Notes: generated by a model not told the origin, from the letters alone. Positions 28,185 through 38,065 are shown, numbered from the stretch's first letter. The stretch is 64,000 nucleotides of DNA from Bacillus sp. SA1-12 (GCF_000981385.1 NZ_LATZ01000003.1:124001-188000); one strand, 5' to 3'. Program-made: numbers and translations.

Positions 28185-28480
28185 AGTCAACATCGACGTT
28201 TGCGCTCCAGTGTTTCCTTTGCTACACCTTAACGGGAAGAAAATAAGTGCATGCTAATTAAAACTGACCATAAAGGTCTGGTAAGTCTCCCTAACCAACC
28301 ATCTGCTGAGGAAGTCTCGCTTTATCACATGGATTAAAAGGTGGGTACAGCCTAGGACAAATAAGACGGCCAGGAATGAAGGTGTATTTCCCTTTCATTC
28401 CTGACCGTCTTATAATCAATGAGGATAGGAGCCGCAGCTAGATTGGGGGTGCTCTATTTTTTACGTCGCTCAAGCAAGGA
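28185..28480. repeat. Dispersed palindromic intergenic repeat, copy 2
   Basis: A strong hairpin AAGACGGCCAGGAATGAA (28363-28380) pairs with TTCATTCCTGACCGTCTT (28394-28411). Flanking blocks (TTAGTCAACATCGA, CACCTTAACGGG, GTCTCGCTTTA, CAGCTAGATTGGGGGTGCTC, ACGTCGCTCAAGCAAGGA) recur in copy 1 near 3.5 kb. Confidence 0.65.
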
Positions 28481-28484
28481 GTTT

Positions 28485-29660
28485 CTAATCAAACATGTAT
28501 TTCCTCGTCCGGGATCGAACGTTAAGTACAACCCCTATGGCAACCATATATGTCGCCAGGGAGCTTCCGCCATAGCTTACGAAAGGCAGCGGCAAGCCTG
28601 TGATTGGAAGAAGGCCAATTGTCATGCCTACGTTTTGAAATACCTGGAAGGTGATCATGCCGATGATGCCTGTACATAGATAACTTCCAAAAGGATCATT
28701 GCTTTCTAAGGAAATATGGATCATTCTGTAAATTAATAAGAAGAAGAGTGAAACGACGATACTTCCTCCGATAAACCCGAATTGTTCAGAAATGATTGAA
28801 AAGATAAAGTCTGTATGTGCTTCAGGCAAGTAGACTTCAAGGTTTTTATAACCTTTTCCCCTTAGTTCTCCTGAGCCGATTGCCAGTAATGATTTTACCA
28901 GCTGGAACCCTTGCTCCCCGGAGTATTCATAGGGATTTAACCAGCCATAGAATCGGTCAAGCTGATATTCTTCTCCCCGCAAAATATATTTAAGGAAAAA
29001 GTCAGGAAATTTAATAAAGATAAACACAATTGATCCAATGCCCAAAAGTGCTGAAGAAGCTGCTGTTACAATAATTCGCCATTTAATTCCTGATACCAAA
29101 ATCAATGAAGCAATGATCGCACAAAATACCATTGTCATACCCATATCGGGTTGTCTGATTAACAAAAGAATTGGTGGTGCTGCAGTAGCTGCCAGCTTTC
29201 CTATTAATAGAAAGTCATCTGTTATCGTATTATTTGGGTATTTTTCACGGTGATCCGCGATGATTCGGCTAAGGACTATAATCATAAAGATTTTCATCAA
29301 TTCAGATGGCTGGAAGTTTCCTAACGGTCCCAGTTTATACCAGCTGGTAGCTCCTTTTATCGTTTGAACAATTGGAGCAGGTAATATTTCTAATCCGAGT
29401 AATAACACCATACCAAACCCGTACAAATACCAGGAAAGCTGTCTGAAGCGGTCATAATCAATAAGCATTGTCATGGCTACAGCAAAAGCGCCGATTATAT
29501 ACCATTGAACCTGCTTCACAGAAAAGTTTATGGCTTGGAGAGTAGCAGGCAGAGTTGCTTCTGCACTATTGATAGCAATTGTACTGACAATTGCTAATAA
29601 AAACATAATAAATAGTAACGTAAAATCTATCTGTTGTTGAGGGGATTTTTCAGTTGTCAT
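28485..29660 (-). CDS. FtsW/RodA/SpoVE-family membrane protein
   Basis: SEDS-family polytopic protein of 391 residues with about ten membrane helices. These proteins polymerise lipid II into peptidoglycan glycan strands. The motif PSELMKIFMIIVLSRII and the C-terminal QNVGMTIGLLPITGLPLPFVSYGGSS are diagnostic. The long extracellular loop (residues about 180-300) is present. The sequence resembles RodA more than FtsW. It is not at a cell-division or dcw locus, so it may be an accessory paralogue. The start ATG follows AAAGGG. Confidence 0.88.
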   Translation of the reverse strand: MTTEKSPQQQIDFTLLFIMFLLAIVSTIAINSAEATLPATLQAINFSVKQVQWYIIGAFAVAMTMLIDYDRFRQLSWYLYGFGMVLLLGLEILPAPIVQTIKGATSWYKLGPLGNFQPSELMKIFMIIVLSRIIADHREKYPNNTITDDFLLIGKLAATAAPPILLLIRQPDMGMTMVFCAIIASLILVSGIKWRIIVTAASSALLGIGSIVFIFIKFPDFFLKYILRGEEYQLDRFYGWLNPYEYSGEQGFQLVKSLLAIGSGELRGKGYKNLEVYLPEAHTDFIFSIISEQFGFIGGSIVVSLFFLLIYRMIHISLESNDPFGSYLCTGIIGMITFQVFQNVGMTIGLLPITGLPLPFVSYGGSSLATYMVAIGVVLNVRSRTRKYMFD

Positions 29661-29707
29661 AGTGGACCCTTTCTAATGTTAAACTTGAAAAATGATTCCA
29701 TCTTAAC

Positions 29708-29757
29708 GGGCAGTAAACCCCCACTAGGATTCAAAAGAAAATAGTGGGGGACTGCCC
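29708..29757. repeat. Strong palindromic hairpin upstream of the rodA-like gene
   Basis: GGGCAGT-aaa-CCCCCACTA pairs with TAGTGGGGGACTGCCC around a 14-base A-rich loop. It has no matching U-tract. It may be a REP-like element rather than a terminator. Confidence 0.6.
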
Positions 29758-29814
29758 ATAAAGATTCAATATGTTTATAATATCAGATTTCATTTATTTT
29801 CTTAACCCGGCTCC

Positions 29815-29985
29815 AGGAGCCATTGGTGAAGCACAGGACGTGCAAGTGCAGTCAAGTGATAAAGACTTCGCGTTTTTATCTGCCTCCAGGCTCTAATCAA
29901 ACAGGAATTGAAAAGAACACGTCTATTCCTGAGCGTCTTTATTTGCCCCAGACTGTTCAAGGCGCTTGCACTTTTGGTCTATAGT
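29815..29985. repeat. Dispersed palindromic intergenic repeat, copy 3 (inverted)
   Basis: Read on the minus strand it gives AAGCGCCTTGAACAG, GCAAATAAAGACGCTCAGGA and ATAGACGTGTTC. These match the corresponding blocks of the copy at 39386-39525. The rest of the 583-base gap before mgtE (29661-30243) holds no gene and no M-box magnesium riboswitch. Confidence 0.6.
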
Positions 29986-30243
29986 CATTGTATCATTAAC
30001 CATCTTAATTGATTGTGAACGATTTGCAAAGAATCCTTTTTCACAGATTACGAAAATGTAAAATTTTTTAAATGTATTGGCTGTTAATTGTTTGATCGAT
30101 TGATTTCATATAGAATATTATAGTATTTATAAAAATCAACGCAATATGTAGCAAAGATGAAAATTAATCCAATGTTGATGATATTAAAAGGACTTCCAAA
30201 AATAAAGATAACTAGTACGTGACAACAGAGAGGAGGGTCCAAA

Positions 30244-31611
30244 ATGTCAGATGAGAGAGAAGTAGAAGAACTTGAAGAAGAAACGTTACTTTCTGCGCTA
30301 GCTAGTCAGAATTTGGACGAATTCCGGGAGGCTTTTTTAGATAAACATCCTTATGATCAAGCTAAATTTTTTGTGAAGCTTGAAGAGGAACAACGATTTA
30401 CCGTTTATAAATTTCTATCTCCAGAGGAAATGGCCTCTGTTTTTGAAAATATTGAACATGATGATGATCAATATGAACTCTTTTTATCCGAAATGGATCC
30501 AACATTTGCAGCACAGATGCTTGGACATATGTATGCGGACGATGCTGTAGACGTATTAAATGAGCTTGACAAGGATCAAGTGGCCAGTTATTTAACCATT
30601 ATGGATGATGAGGCTGCGGAAGAAATCCGTGAGCTTCTCCATTATGAAGAATATACAGCCGGAAGTATTATGACGACGGAGTATATTGCGATTCATGCCA
30701 ATCAGACCGTTCATTCAGCGATGCAAATCTTAAAGAATGAGGCGCCTAATGCTGAGACCATTTACTATGTCTATGTCATTGATGAGGATAAAAAGCTTGT
30801 TGGCGTTATTTCCTTAAGGGATTTAATAATAAATGAACCAGATATTATGATTTCAGAAGTGATGAATGAACGGGTATATTCAGTTAGTGTGGCAGAAGAT
30901 CAGGAAGAGGTTGCCCGAAAAATGAAAGACTATAACTTTTTGGCAGTTCCTGTTATCGACTTTAGAGGCCATTTGCTTGGAATTATTACTGTTGATGATA
31001 TTGTCGATGTCATTGATGAAGAAGCAAGCGATGACTACTCTAAGCTTGCTGGGATTTCAGATGTTGATTCACATGATCGAAGTCCGTTTTCTGCGGCCAA
31101 AAAAAGGCTGCCTTGGCTGATTATCCTTCTGTTTTTAGGGATGTTTACCGCCAGCCTTATTGGCAGGTTTGAAGAAACCTTGGATAAAGTAGCGATATTA
31201 GCTGTTTTTATTCCATTAATAGCAGGTATGGCTGGTAATACCGGCACACAGGCATTGGCCGTGGCGGTAAGAAGAATTGCAGTTGGTGATGCAGGAGAGC
31301 AAAGTGTTTTGCGAATGATTATGAGAGAAGCCGGCACAGGCCTTATTACAGGAACGATATGTGGTGTGGTTGTGACGCTTGTCGTTTTCGTTTGGCAAGG
31401 CGACATCTTTTTAGGGATTTTAGTGGGCATTTCGATCTTGGCCACATTAACCGTTGCAACTATTGCGGGAGCCTTTATTCCGTTGATCATGCACCGTCTC
31501 AAAGTCGATCCTGCAGTAGCCTCAGGCCCATTTATTACGACAATTAACGATATTATCAGCATACTTATTTATTTTGGAATGGCTACATTATTTATGAAAT
31601 ACTTGATTTGA
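30244..31611 (+). CDS. mgtE: Magnesium transporter MgtE
   Basis: Mg2+ channel of 455 residues. The acidic MgtE_N domain (about residues 20-130) is followed by paired CBS domains (about 135-255, SIMTTEYIAIHANQTVHSAM onward). Five membrane helices follow (about 285-455), with the pore motif PLIAGMAGNTGTQALAVAVR. The cytoplasmic domains sense Mg2+ and gate the pore. The ribosome site GGAGG is strong. In S. aureus mgtE follows relQ-ppnK-rluD; here it is about 3.5 kb downstream, separated by prpE and the rodA-like gene. Confidence 0.95.
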   Translation: MSDEREVEELEEETLLSALASQNLDEFREAFLDKHPYDQAKFFVKLEEEQRFTVYKFLSPEEMASVFENIEHDDDQYELFLSEMDPTFAAQMLGHMYADDAVDVLNELDKDQVASYLTIMDDEAAEEIRELLHYEEYTAGSIMTTEYIAIHANQTVHSAMQILKNEAPNAETIYYVYVIDEDKKLVGVISLRDLIINEPDIMISEVMNERVYSVSVAEDQEEVARKMKDYNFLAVPVIDFRGHLLGIITVDDIVDVIDEEASDDYSKLAGISDVDSHDRSPFSAAKKRLPWLIILLFLGMFTASLIGRFEETLDKVAILAVFIPLIAGMAGNTGTQALAVAVRRIAVGDAGEQSVLRMIMREAGTGLITGTICGVVVTLVVFVWQGDIFLGILVGISILATLTVATIAGAFIPLIMHRLKVDPAVASGPFITTINDIISILIYFGMATLFMKYLI

Positions 31612-31621
31612 AAAAATACGG

Positions 31622-31672
31622 ATAGTATGAACTAGCCTGCAATCATGATCAACGGGATGCAGGCTATACTAT
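31622..31672 (+). terminator. Probable terminator of mgtE
   Basis: ATAGTAT...TAGCCTGCA pairs with TGCAGGCTA...ATACTAT. The stem is long but the following T-run is weak. Confidence 0.5.
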
Positions 31673-31802
31673 TTAATATAAAAACTATGTAAGGACCCTG
31701 TGATGATTTTGCTTCTATGTTGATTAGTGCGTAAGGCTCTCCATCCAGGAGAAGGAATCAATAGTCCAGTTTTAAAAAAACATATAATAAAGGAGGTCTA
31801 CC

Positions 31803-33650
31803 ATGCATGGTGCATCTGTAACATCCCTCGTTATCGTTATTCTTGCTGCTTTTCTAACTCCAATTCTGTTACACCGCTTAAAATTGAATTTTATTCCGGT
31901 TGTTGTTGCTGAAATCATTATCGGATTGATTATTGGAAAAACAGGATTTAATGTTGTTTCCCAGGATATGTGGCTTGAAACCTTATCGATGCTCGGCTTT
32001 ATTTTCTTAATGTTTCTGAGTGGTCTTGAGATTGATTTTACGGCATTTGCGGGTGGAAAAAAGAAGGAAAAGCTTCCTTCAGGTAAATACGCGCCAAATA
32101 CATTCTTAGTTTCCACCATCGTATTTATAGGGATTTTTGTTCTATCACTATTGTTATCCTATATCTTTGTCTGGATCGGTCTCATAAATAATGCATTCTT
32201 TATGACGCTTATCATTTCAACCATTTCATTGGGAGTTGTTGTGCCGACCTTAAAGGACGGTCAACTCATGAAAACAAATATTGGGCAGATTATTCTTTTG
32301 GTGGCCGTTATTGCTGATTTAGTGACAATGATATTACTCGCGGTATTTGCATCAATTTATGGAGATGGTGAAAGCAATACATGGCTATTATTAATTCTCT
32401 TTGGCGCGGGGGTATTACTGTATTTCTTAGGAAAAGCATTCAAAAATCGTTCCTTTATTGAAACGATGTCAAAGGGTACGGTCCAAATCGGCACAAGAGC
32501 TGTTTTTACACTCATCATTGTGCTGGTAGCCATTTCTGAAACGATTGGTGCTGAAAATATTCTTGGCGCCTTCTTAGCCGGAGTGCTTGTTTCCCTTTTA
32601 TCACCAAATAAAGAGATGGTTCAGAAGCTTGATTCATTTGGATATGGATTTTTAATTCCAATATTCTTTGTTATGGTTGGAGTAGACTTGGATATTTGGG
32701 CATTGTTTAAAGATCCTAAAATTCTCTTTTTAATACCATTATTGTTTATCGGATTGTTAATTTCAAAAGTTGTTCCAATCCTTTATTTAAAGCGCTGGTA
32801 TGACATGAAGACAACTCTTGCAGCTGGCTTCCTGCTAACTTCAACCCTTTCATTAGTTATTGCAGCAGCGACGATTGGTGAAAGAATGGAAGTTATCTCG
32901 CCAGAAATGTCAGGCGCACTCATCCTGGTAGCGGTCCTAACAAGTATAATTACACCGATTTTCTTTAAAAAGCTCTTCCCTCGGCATAAAAATGAGGATC
33001 CGAAAATCAGGGTTGCTTTTATCGGCGCCAATCAAATGACATTGCCAGTAACAAGAGAGCTGAACTCGGATTTATATGACACAACGATTTACCATATTCA
33101 GCAGGATAAGCTTGATCAGCAAATCTCGGAATCCTTATTTGAAATTGTTGAAATAAAAGATTTTCTGGTTGAAACACTTAAGGAGCATGATGCATTTGAT
33201 GTTGACTTAATCGTTGTGGCAACCGGTGATGAACAGCGAAATGCCGATATTGCCCTATTTGCTAAGCAAGAGGAAGTAGACCGAATCATTGCAAGTGTCG
33301 AATCACCGAATTTAGATGCAAAAATGAAGGAACATGGAATAGATGTTTTCTCAACTTTGCTTTCAACGAAGACAATGCTGCGGGCATTGATCGAAGCGCC
33401 AAGTGTGATGAGAATTATCACGAATCAAGAAACGATGCTTTATCAAATCAATTTAAACAATGCAAAATATGATCATCTGTTATTGCGAAATTTTCCATTC
33501 ACAGGTGATATCATTTTCGTGAGAATCTTTAGAGGAAAAGATTCAATTGTTCCCCATGGAGACACAGATCTAAAGCTCGGAGATCGTCTGATTGTGACCG
33601 GATCGAGAGAATATGTTAATGAATTAAAACGTGAGCTTGAGCTAATTTAA
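31803..33650 (+). CDS. yjbQ: CPA2-family monovalent cation:proton antiporter with RCK domains (YjbQ)
   Basis: Membrane antiporter of 615 residues. Residues 1-385 form a Na_H_Exchanger domain with about 12 helices (GLIIGKTGFNVV and ENILGAFLAGVLVSLL are typical). A TrkA_N-like nucleotide-binding region (about 395-520) follows, and then a TrkA_C domain ending in GDRLIVTGSREYVNEL. It resembles KefB/YjbQ potassium or sodium efflux systems. The ribosome site is AGGAGG. Position before the thiamine operon agrees with B. subtilis yjbQ. Ion preference is not determinable. Confidence 0.9.
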   Translation: MHGASVTSLVIVILAAFLTPILLHRLKLNFIPVVVAEIIIGLIIGKTGFNVVSQDMWLETLSMLGFIFLMFLSGLEIDFTAFAGGKKKEKLPSGKYAPNTFLVSTIVFIGIFVLSLLLSYIFVWIGLINNAFFMTLIISTISLGVVVPTLKDGQLMKTNIGQIILLVAVIADLVTMILLAVFASIYGDGESNTWLLLILFGAGVLLYFLGKAFKNRSFIETMSKGTVQIGTRAVFTLIIVLVAISETIGAENILGAFLAGVLVSLLSPNKEMVQKLDSFGYGFLIPIFFVMVGVDLDIWALFKDPKILFLIPLLFIGLLISKVVPILYLKRWYDMKTTLAAGFLLTSTLSLVIAAATIGERMEVISPEMSGALILVAVLTSIITPIFFKKLFPRHKNEDPKIRVAFIGANQMTLPVTRELNSDLYDTTIYHIQQDKLDQQISESLFEIVEIKDFLVETLKEHDAFDVDLIVVATGDEQRNADIALFAKQEEVDRIIASVESPNLDAKMKEHGIDVFSTLLSTKTMLRALIEAPSVMRIITNQETMLYQINLNNAKYDHLLLRNFPFTGDIIFVRIFRGKDSIVPHGDTDLKLGDRLIVTGSREYVNELKRELELI

Positions 33651-33714
33651 TGATCTTTTTCTTGAAAATTAAGAATCATTTGGTATGATAGAGATAAGTA
33701 AATAATCATGAAAA

Positions 33715-33807
33715 CCGCTAGGGGATCCCCAATTGAGGGGCTGAGATTAAAGTGTTTCTTTTAAACCCTTATAACCTGATCTGGTTTGTACCAGCGTAGG
33801 GAAGTGG
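33715..33807 (+). promoter_or_regulatory. TPP riboswitch (thi box)
   Basis: The conserved segments are in order: GGGGCTGAGA, then ACCCTTATAACCTGATCTGG, then TACCAGCGTAGGGAAGTGG. It stands before tenI and is followed by a terminator at 33836-33871. Thiamine pyrophosphate binding should turn off the thi operon. Confidence 0.95.
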
Positions 33808-33835
33808 AATTACGGCATATGTTAATTATGTGTGT

Positions 33836-33871
33836 AAACCACTTTCTTACCTATAGGAAAGTGGTTTTTTT
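33836..33871 (+). terminator. Terminator of the TPP riboswitch expression platform
   Basis: AAACCACTTTC pairs with GAAAGTGGTTT around a 10-base loop and is followed by a T-run. The tail of the riboswitch (GGGAAGTGG) can compete with this stem. Confidence 0.85.
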
Positions 33872-33887
33872 ATTGGAAGTGAAAAAG

Positions 33888-34508
33888 TTGGAAATCCATG
33901 TCATTACAGATGGTAAGCAGTCGGTTAAGGAATTAACAAAACAACTATTGCGCTTTCACGAGAAAGCAGATTATATTCACATTCGTGAAAAAGCGAAAAC
34001 AGCTTCAGAACTAATGGAGATTGTATCAATTTTGATAACTGGGGGAGTCCCACAGAAAAAGATCGTGATAAATGATCGGATTGATGCAGCTTTATTAAAC
34101 GGTTTGTCTAATGTCCATTTGCCTGGTCATAGCTTTGCAATTGAAAAAGTAAGAGAGCTGTCTTCTTCATTAAGGATTGGCCGCTCAGTTCATTCCCTGC
34201 AGGAAGCAAGAGAGGCAGCAAAAGCCGGTGCAGATTATCTGTTGTTCGGGCACGTGTTTACAACCAACTCAAAGGCAAATCTAGCACCGCGAGGAGTAAA
34301 CCTATTGGCTGAAATTTGTCAGTGTGTTGACATTCCCGTAATTGCAATTGGAGGAATGACCCCTGAGACGATACAGGAGCTTTCAGGAATAAAGCTTGGC
34401 GGAGTTGCCGTGATGTCCTATGTCATGTCAAGCAGTGAACCTCGAATTGCCTTGCAGAAAATGAAAAAAAGTTTAGCGGAGGTGAAAATGAATGAAAAAG
34501 TATTATGA
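33888..34508 (+). CDS. tenI: Thiazole tautomerase TenI
   Basis: ThiE-like TIM-barrel protein of 206 residues that aromatises the thiazole phosphate made by ThiG. It begins MEIHVITDGKQS from TTG 33888, with GGAAG 8 bases upstream. This gives the length of B. subtilis TenI (205). The motifs YIHIREKAKT, GRSVHS and DYLLFGHVF are TenI-type; true ThiE phosphate-binding details are less complete. The frame is open upstream into the riboswitch, but that part is noncoding. It overlaps thiO by 17 bases. No tenA precedes it. Confidence 0.88.
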   Translation: MEIHVITDGKQSVKELTKQLLRFHEKADYIHIREKAKTASELMEIVSILITGGVPQKKIVINDRIDAALLNGLSNVHLPGHSFAIEKVRELSSSLRIGRSVHSLQEAREAAKAGADYLLFGHVFTTNSKANLAPRGVNLLAEICQCVDIPVIAIGGMTPETIQELSGIKLGGVAVMSYVMSSSEPRIALQKMKKSLAEVKMNEKVL

Positions 34509-35604
34509 TGTAGGAATCATCGGCGGAGGTATCGTTGGTCAATCGATAGCCTATCAGCTAGCTAAAGAGGGAGTATCTGTCCTTGTGCTTGAAGGGAATA
34601 AAATTGGAACAGGGGCAACCAGTGCTGCTGCAGGGATGCTTGGCGCAAACTCTGAGCTTGAAAACTATGATGCCTTCTTTCAGTTTGCGAAGGAGAGTCA
34701 GCGCCATTATCATGTCCTGCGGAATGAGCTTTCAGAATTATCGCAAATCAATATTCAGCTTGTAGATAAAGGCATGTATAAGATCGCAATGACAGATGCT
34801 GAAGCAGCTTCTTTAAAAGAAGCGATAACACAACATGATACAGTTGCATGGCATGAAAAAGATTCGGTGCTTGGACATGAGCCGATGTTATCAGCAGAGA
34901 TCAAGGGTGCGCTTTATATTCCTGAGGATGGCCATGTTTCACCAAAGCATGTATGTGCGGCTTTTGCAAAGTCTGCTAGTTTGCTAGGTGCAACTATTTT
35001 AGAGAATACTCCTGTACATATGATCAAGAAAAATGCTGTGAACGAATATTCGCTTTCAACCCCGCTTGCTGATTTCATTTGCAGCAAGGTTGTCGTAGCA
35101 AACGGTGTTTGGAGCGGGTACTTTTTTAACCAATTGGGAATTGATGCAGCGATGAAACCGGTAAAGGGAGAATGTCTTTCTGTAAAAAGCAATCAGATCG
35201 GCCTAGAACGAACGGTTTTCTATGATCATTGTTATATCGTTCCAAAGGGAGATGGCAGATTTGTCATCGGAGCAACAATGGTCGAGGATGATTGGAGTAC
35301 AGAGCCAACAATTGGCGGAATCCAGTCACTTATTGGAAAAGTAGCACCAATTCTGCCAGAATTAAAATCTGCTCAACTGATTGAAACATGGGCTGGATTA
35401 CGTCCGCAATCTCATGATGGTAAACCATATATTGGTCAGCATCCTGAAGGAGAACAGATTTATTTTGCAACAGGACATTACCGAAATGGGATCCTTTTAG
35501 CCCCGCAAACAGGGTTGATGATAAGGGATCTGATTTTGAATAGGCAGCTAAATGAGGACTATGTGAAAGCATTTTCGATCAACCGAATTTATGTACAGAC
35601 GTGA
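34492..35604 (+). CDS. thiO: Glycine oxidase ThiO
   Basis: FAD-dependent oxidase of 370 residues that makes the imine of glycine for thiazole synthesis. The N-terminal Rossmann motif is GIIGGGIVGQSIAYQLAKEG. The DAO-family C-terminal WAGLRPQSHDGKPYIG and GHYRNGILLAPQTG are conserved. ATG 34492 follows GGAGGTG inside the end of tenI, so translation is likely coupled. It is 9 bases ahead of thiS. Confidence 0.94.
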   Translation: MKKYYDVGIIGGGIVGQSIAYQLAKEGVSVLVLEGNKIGTGATSAAAGMLGANSELENYDAFFQFAKESQRHYHVLRNELSELSQINIQLVDKGMYKIAMTDAEAASLKEAITQHDTVAWHEKDSVLGHEPMLSAEIKGALYIPEDGHVSPKHVCAAFAKSASLLGATILENTPVHMIKKNAVNEYSLSTPLADFICSKVVVANGVWSGYFFNQLGIDAAMKPVKGECLSVKSNQIGLERTVFYDHCYIVPKGDGRFVIGATMVEDDWSTEPTIGGIQSLIGKVAPILPELKSAQLIETWAGLRPQSHDGKPYIGQHPEGEQIYFATGHYRNGILLAPQTGLMIRDLILNRQLNEDYVKAFSINRIYVQT

Positions 35605-35613
35605 GGTGGGAAA

Positions 35614-35817
35614 ATGAGCATTAAGTTAAATGGGGAAATTGTCGAGCTGGAAAATGACGTTAAGACGATTCAGCAGCTGCTGGCACATTACAAGCTGGAG
35701 GACCGTCTTGTCATAGTGGAACATAATCGAGAAATTATTTTAAAAGATCAATATGTGACGACATCAATCCAAAACGGTGATGAAGTTGAGTTTGTTCATT
35801 TTGTAGGAGGAGGATGA
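35614..35817 (+). CDS. thiS: Sulfur carrier protein ThiS
   Basis: Ubiquitin-fold carrier of 67 residues that ends in Gly-Gly (FVHFVGGG). The end is adenylated by ThiF and thiocarboxylated to deliver sulfur to ThiG. The beta-grasp pattern ([14 protein letters not shown]...) is visible. The start ATG follows GAGGTGGG. It lies between thiO and thiG with gaps under 10 bases. Confidence 0.95.
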   Translation: MSIKLNGEIVELENDVKTIQQLLAHYKLEDRLVIVEHNREIILKDQYVTTSIQNGDEVEFVHFVGGG

Positions 35818-35821
35818 GCCA

Positions 35822-36589
35822 ATGTTAAACATTGCAGATAAACAATTTACATCAAGATTATTACTAGGTACGGGGAAATATCCGTCATTTGAGATTCAAA
35901 AGGAAGCTGTTGCCCAATCTGAGGCAGAAATTCTAACCTTCGCGGTTCGCCGTATGAATATCTTTGAAGCATCGCAGCCAAACTTTTTAGAGCAGTTAGA
36001 TCTTTCAAAGTATACTCTGCTGCCAAATACAGCAGGTGCCAAAACGGCAGAGGAAGCAGTAAGAATTGCCAAACTTGCAAAGGCATCTGGCTTATGTGAT
36101 ATGATAAAAGTTGAAGTCATTGGTTGCGACCGTTCGTTGCTTCCAGATCCAGTAGAAACTTTAAAAGCTAGTGAAATGCTGTTAGAAGAAGGATTTATCG
36201 TTTTACCGTATACTTCAGATGATGTGGTATTAGCAAGAAGATTAGAAGAATTAGGGGTTCATGCCATTATGCCTGGTGCTTCTCCTATTGGATCGGGTCA
36301 AGGGATCTTAAATCCTTTAAATCTAAAATTCATCATTGAACAATCCAATGTTCCTGTCATTGTCGATGCAGGAATCGGCTCACCTGCAGATGCAGCATAC
36401 GCTATGGAGCTGGGAGCTGATGGTGTTTTATTAAATACAGCCGTTTCTGCGGCAAAGGATCCGGTGAAAATGGCCGTTGCCATGAAGCTTGCAATAGAGG
36501 CTGGCAGACTGGGATTTGAAGCCGGCAGAATTCCTAAAAAGGAATATGCAACAGCAAGCAGTCCAACAGAAGGAATGATGACCACTTAA
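35822..36589 (+). CDS. thiG: Thiazole synthase ThiG
   Basis: TIM-barrel enzyme of 255 residues that condenses deoxyxylulose phosphate, dehydroglycine and ThiS-borne sulfur. Lys96 in MIKVEVIGC is the expected imine-forming lysine. [11 protein letters not shown] and [21 protein letters not shown] are family blocks. The start ATG follows AGGAGGATGAG. The stop overlaps the thiF start by one base. Confidence 0.96.
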   Translation: MLNIADKQFTSRLLLGTGKYPSFEIQKEAVAQSEAEILTFAVRRMNIFEASQPNFLEQLDLSKYTLLPNTAGAKTAEEAVRIAKLAKASGLCDMIKVEVIGCDRSLLPDPVETLKASEMLLEEGFIVLPYTSDDVVLARRLEELGVHAIMPGASPIGSGQGILNPLNLKFIIEQSNVPVIVDAGIGSPADAAYAMELGADGVLLNTAVSAAKDPVKMAVAMKLAIEAGRLGFEAGRIPKKEYATASSPTEGMMTT

Positions 36590-37605
36590 TGGAGCGATAT
36601 TCAAGACAAATATTATTTTCTCCAATCGGGGAAAGCGGGCAAGAAAAAATCAATCAAAAGCATGTGTTCATTGTAGGTGCAGGTGCGCTAGGCACAGCGA
36701 ATGCAGAAATGATTGCACGTGCCGGGATTGGAAAATTAACGATTATTGACCGCGATTATGTAGAATGGAGCAACTTGCAAAGACAGCAGCTTTATTCAGA
36801 GGAAGATGCAAAAAATAGAATGCCAAAAGCAATAGCCACAAAAACACGTCTTCAGCAAATTAATTCTGAAGTACAAGTTCATGCTATTGTAGAGGATTTA
36901 ACATCAGCCAATATTGAAGAATTGTTAGATGGTGTTGATGTGATCGTTGATTCAACAGATAACTTCGAAACAAGATTATTAATCAATGATGCTTCATTAA
37001 AGCATGGTATCCCATGGGTGTATGGCGGGTGTGTCGGAAGCTATGGCCTTTCGTTTACTGTCATCCCAAATAAAACACCATGTCTTCATTGCTTATTAAA
37101 GCATATTCCATTTGATGGGATGACATGTGATACGGTTGGAGTTATTTCACCGATTGTTAGTATGGTTACTTCCCATCAAACAGCAGAAGTGCTGAAGCTG
37201 CTTGTTGGAGACGAAGAAAACCTGCGCAGCAAGCTTGTATCCTTTGATCTTTGGAAAAATCAGTATTCAGCGATCAACATGGAGAAGCTGAAAAATAGGG
37301 CTTGTCCTACATGTGGAACAAATCCTGTTTATCCCTACTTATCGGCTGAAAAAGAAACAAAAGCAGCTGTTCTTTGCGGAAGGGATACGGTACAGCTTCG
37401 TCCAAGTATAGGGAAGCAGATTTCGTTTGAACAAATCTCTAAAAGAGTCAAACCGATAGCCGACGCACTTTTAGAAAATCCATTTTTATTATCAATGACA
37501 TTTGGCAGACATCGAATCGTTCTATTTAAAGACGGCCGAGCGTTAATTCATGGGACGAAGGATATTGCTGAGGCTAAAAAGATTTATCATCGTTATGTTG
37601 GATAG
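36589..37605 (+). CDS. thiF: ThiS adenylyltransferase ThiF
   Basis: E1-like enzyme of 338 residues that activates the ThiS C-terminus. The nucleotide-binding loop GAGALG is at residues 30-35, and the family Arg/Asp block IIDRDYVEWSNLQRQQLYSEED follows. CLHC near residue 162 and CPTC near residue 240 provide the four zinc Cys. A C-terminal extension of about 90 residues resembles that of B. subtilis ThiF. It ends the operon; the B. subtilis thiD (yjbV) is not present here. Confidence 0.94.
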   Translation: MERYSRQILFSPIGESGQEKINQKHVFIVGAGALGTANAEMIARAGIGKLTIIDRDYVEWSNLQRQQLYSEEDAKNRMPKAIATKTRLQQINSEVQVHAIVEDLTSANIEELLDGVDVIVDSTDNFETRLLINDASLKHGIPWVYGGCVGSYGLSFTVIPNKTPCLHCLLKHIPFDGMTCDTVGVISPIVSMVTSHQTAEVLKLLVGDEENLRSKLVSFDLWKNQYSAINMEKLKNRACPTCGTNPVYPYLSAEKETKAAVLCGRDTVQLRPSIGKQISFEQISKRVKPIADALLENPFLLSMTFGRHRIVLFKDGRALIHGTKDIAEAKKIYHRYVG

Positions 37606-37621
37606 TAAATCTAGCAAGTAT

Positions 37622-37655
37622 AAAAGCCCTCTCACAGGTAGACAGAGAGGGTTTT
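37622..37655 (+). terminator. Terminator of the thi operon
   Basis: AAAAGCCCTCTC pairs with GAGAGGGTTTT around an 11-base loop; an imperfect GGCTTT outer arm follows. Confidence 0.7.
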
Positions 37656-37700
37656 GGCTTTCTTGTCTACTCTTAGCCTATCTTTGTAGCCAAACCCCTC

Positions 37701-37991
37701 TCAAATCCATGTTCTTCTTTGTTTTGGCAATTCAATGACATTTGGTTGATTATGGCCATTTTTATTTGCGTTTGTTTTCATGACCGATTCGAATTTTTCT
37801 AGAGCTTTTTGAAACTGGCTTTCATTTAATTTATCTGTTGCATATAATGAACAAAGAACAGCATAAGCGATGGCTCTTGTATCGATGTCAATCGAAATAT
37901 CTACATTGGAATTACCGCTAGTATTAATACTAGCTTTGTTATCATTCTGTTTTATATTTTTAACTTTCTGTTTACCTTTTTTTTCATTCAT
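37701..37991 (-). CDS. Hypothetical protein, probable spore-associated paralogue A
   Basis: A 96-residue protein starts at an ATG after AAAGGAGG. It is Lys/Asn-rich at the N-terminus, then INTSGNSNVDISIDIDTRA near residues 22-40, then a helical segment (YAVLCSLYATDKL onward). The SGN-x-x-VDI-x-I-x-x-D motif recurs in the next gene. No named family was recognised. The motif, size and location beside fabI-cotO suggest a spore coat role, which is inference. Confidence 0.65.
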   Translation of the reverse strand: MNEKKGKQKVKNIKQNDNKASINTSGNSNVDISIDIDTRAIAYAVLCSLYATDKLNESQFQKALEKFESVMKTNANKNGHNQPNVIELPKQRRTWI

Positions 37992-38019
37992 TGTTTTACC
38001 TCCTTTTTACTAGTTTAAA

Positions 38020-38065
38020 GAGACTGTTCCAATAGGGTTTTACCCATTGTTTCTGAAACAGCCTC
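38020..38065 (-). terminator. Long hairpin between the two small paralogues
   Basis: GAGGCTGTTTC and GAACAGTCTC (minus-strand reading) pair around an inner CAATGGGT/ACCCTATTG-like stem, then TTT. It is a partial terminator or attenuator after the upstream gene. Confidence 0.5.

Noticed and set aside
29661-30243. Search for an M-box magnesium riboswitch before mgtE
   Set aside because: No M-box conserved segments are present; the gap holds a palindrome and a dispersed repeat instead.
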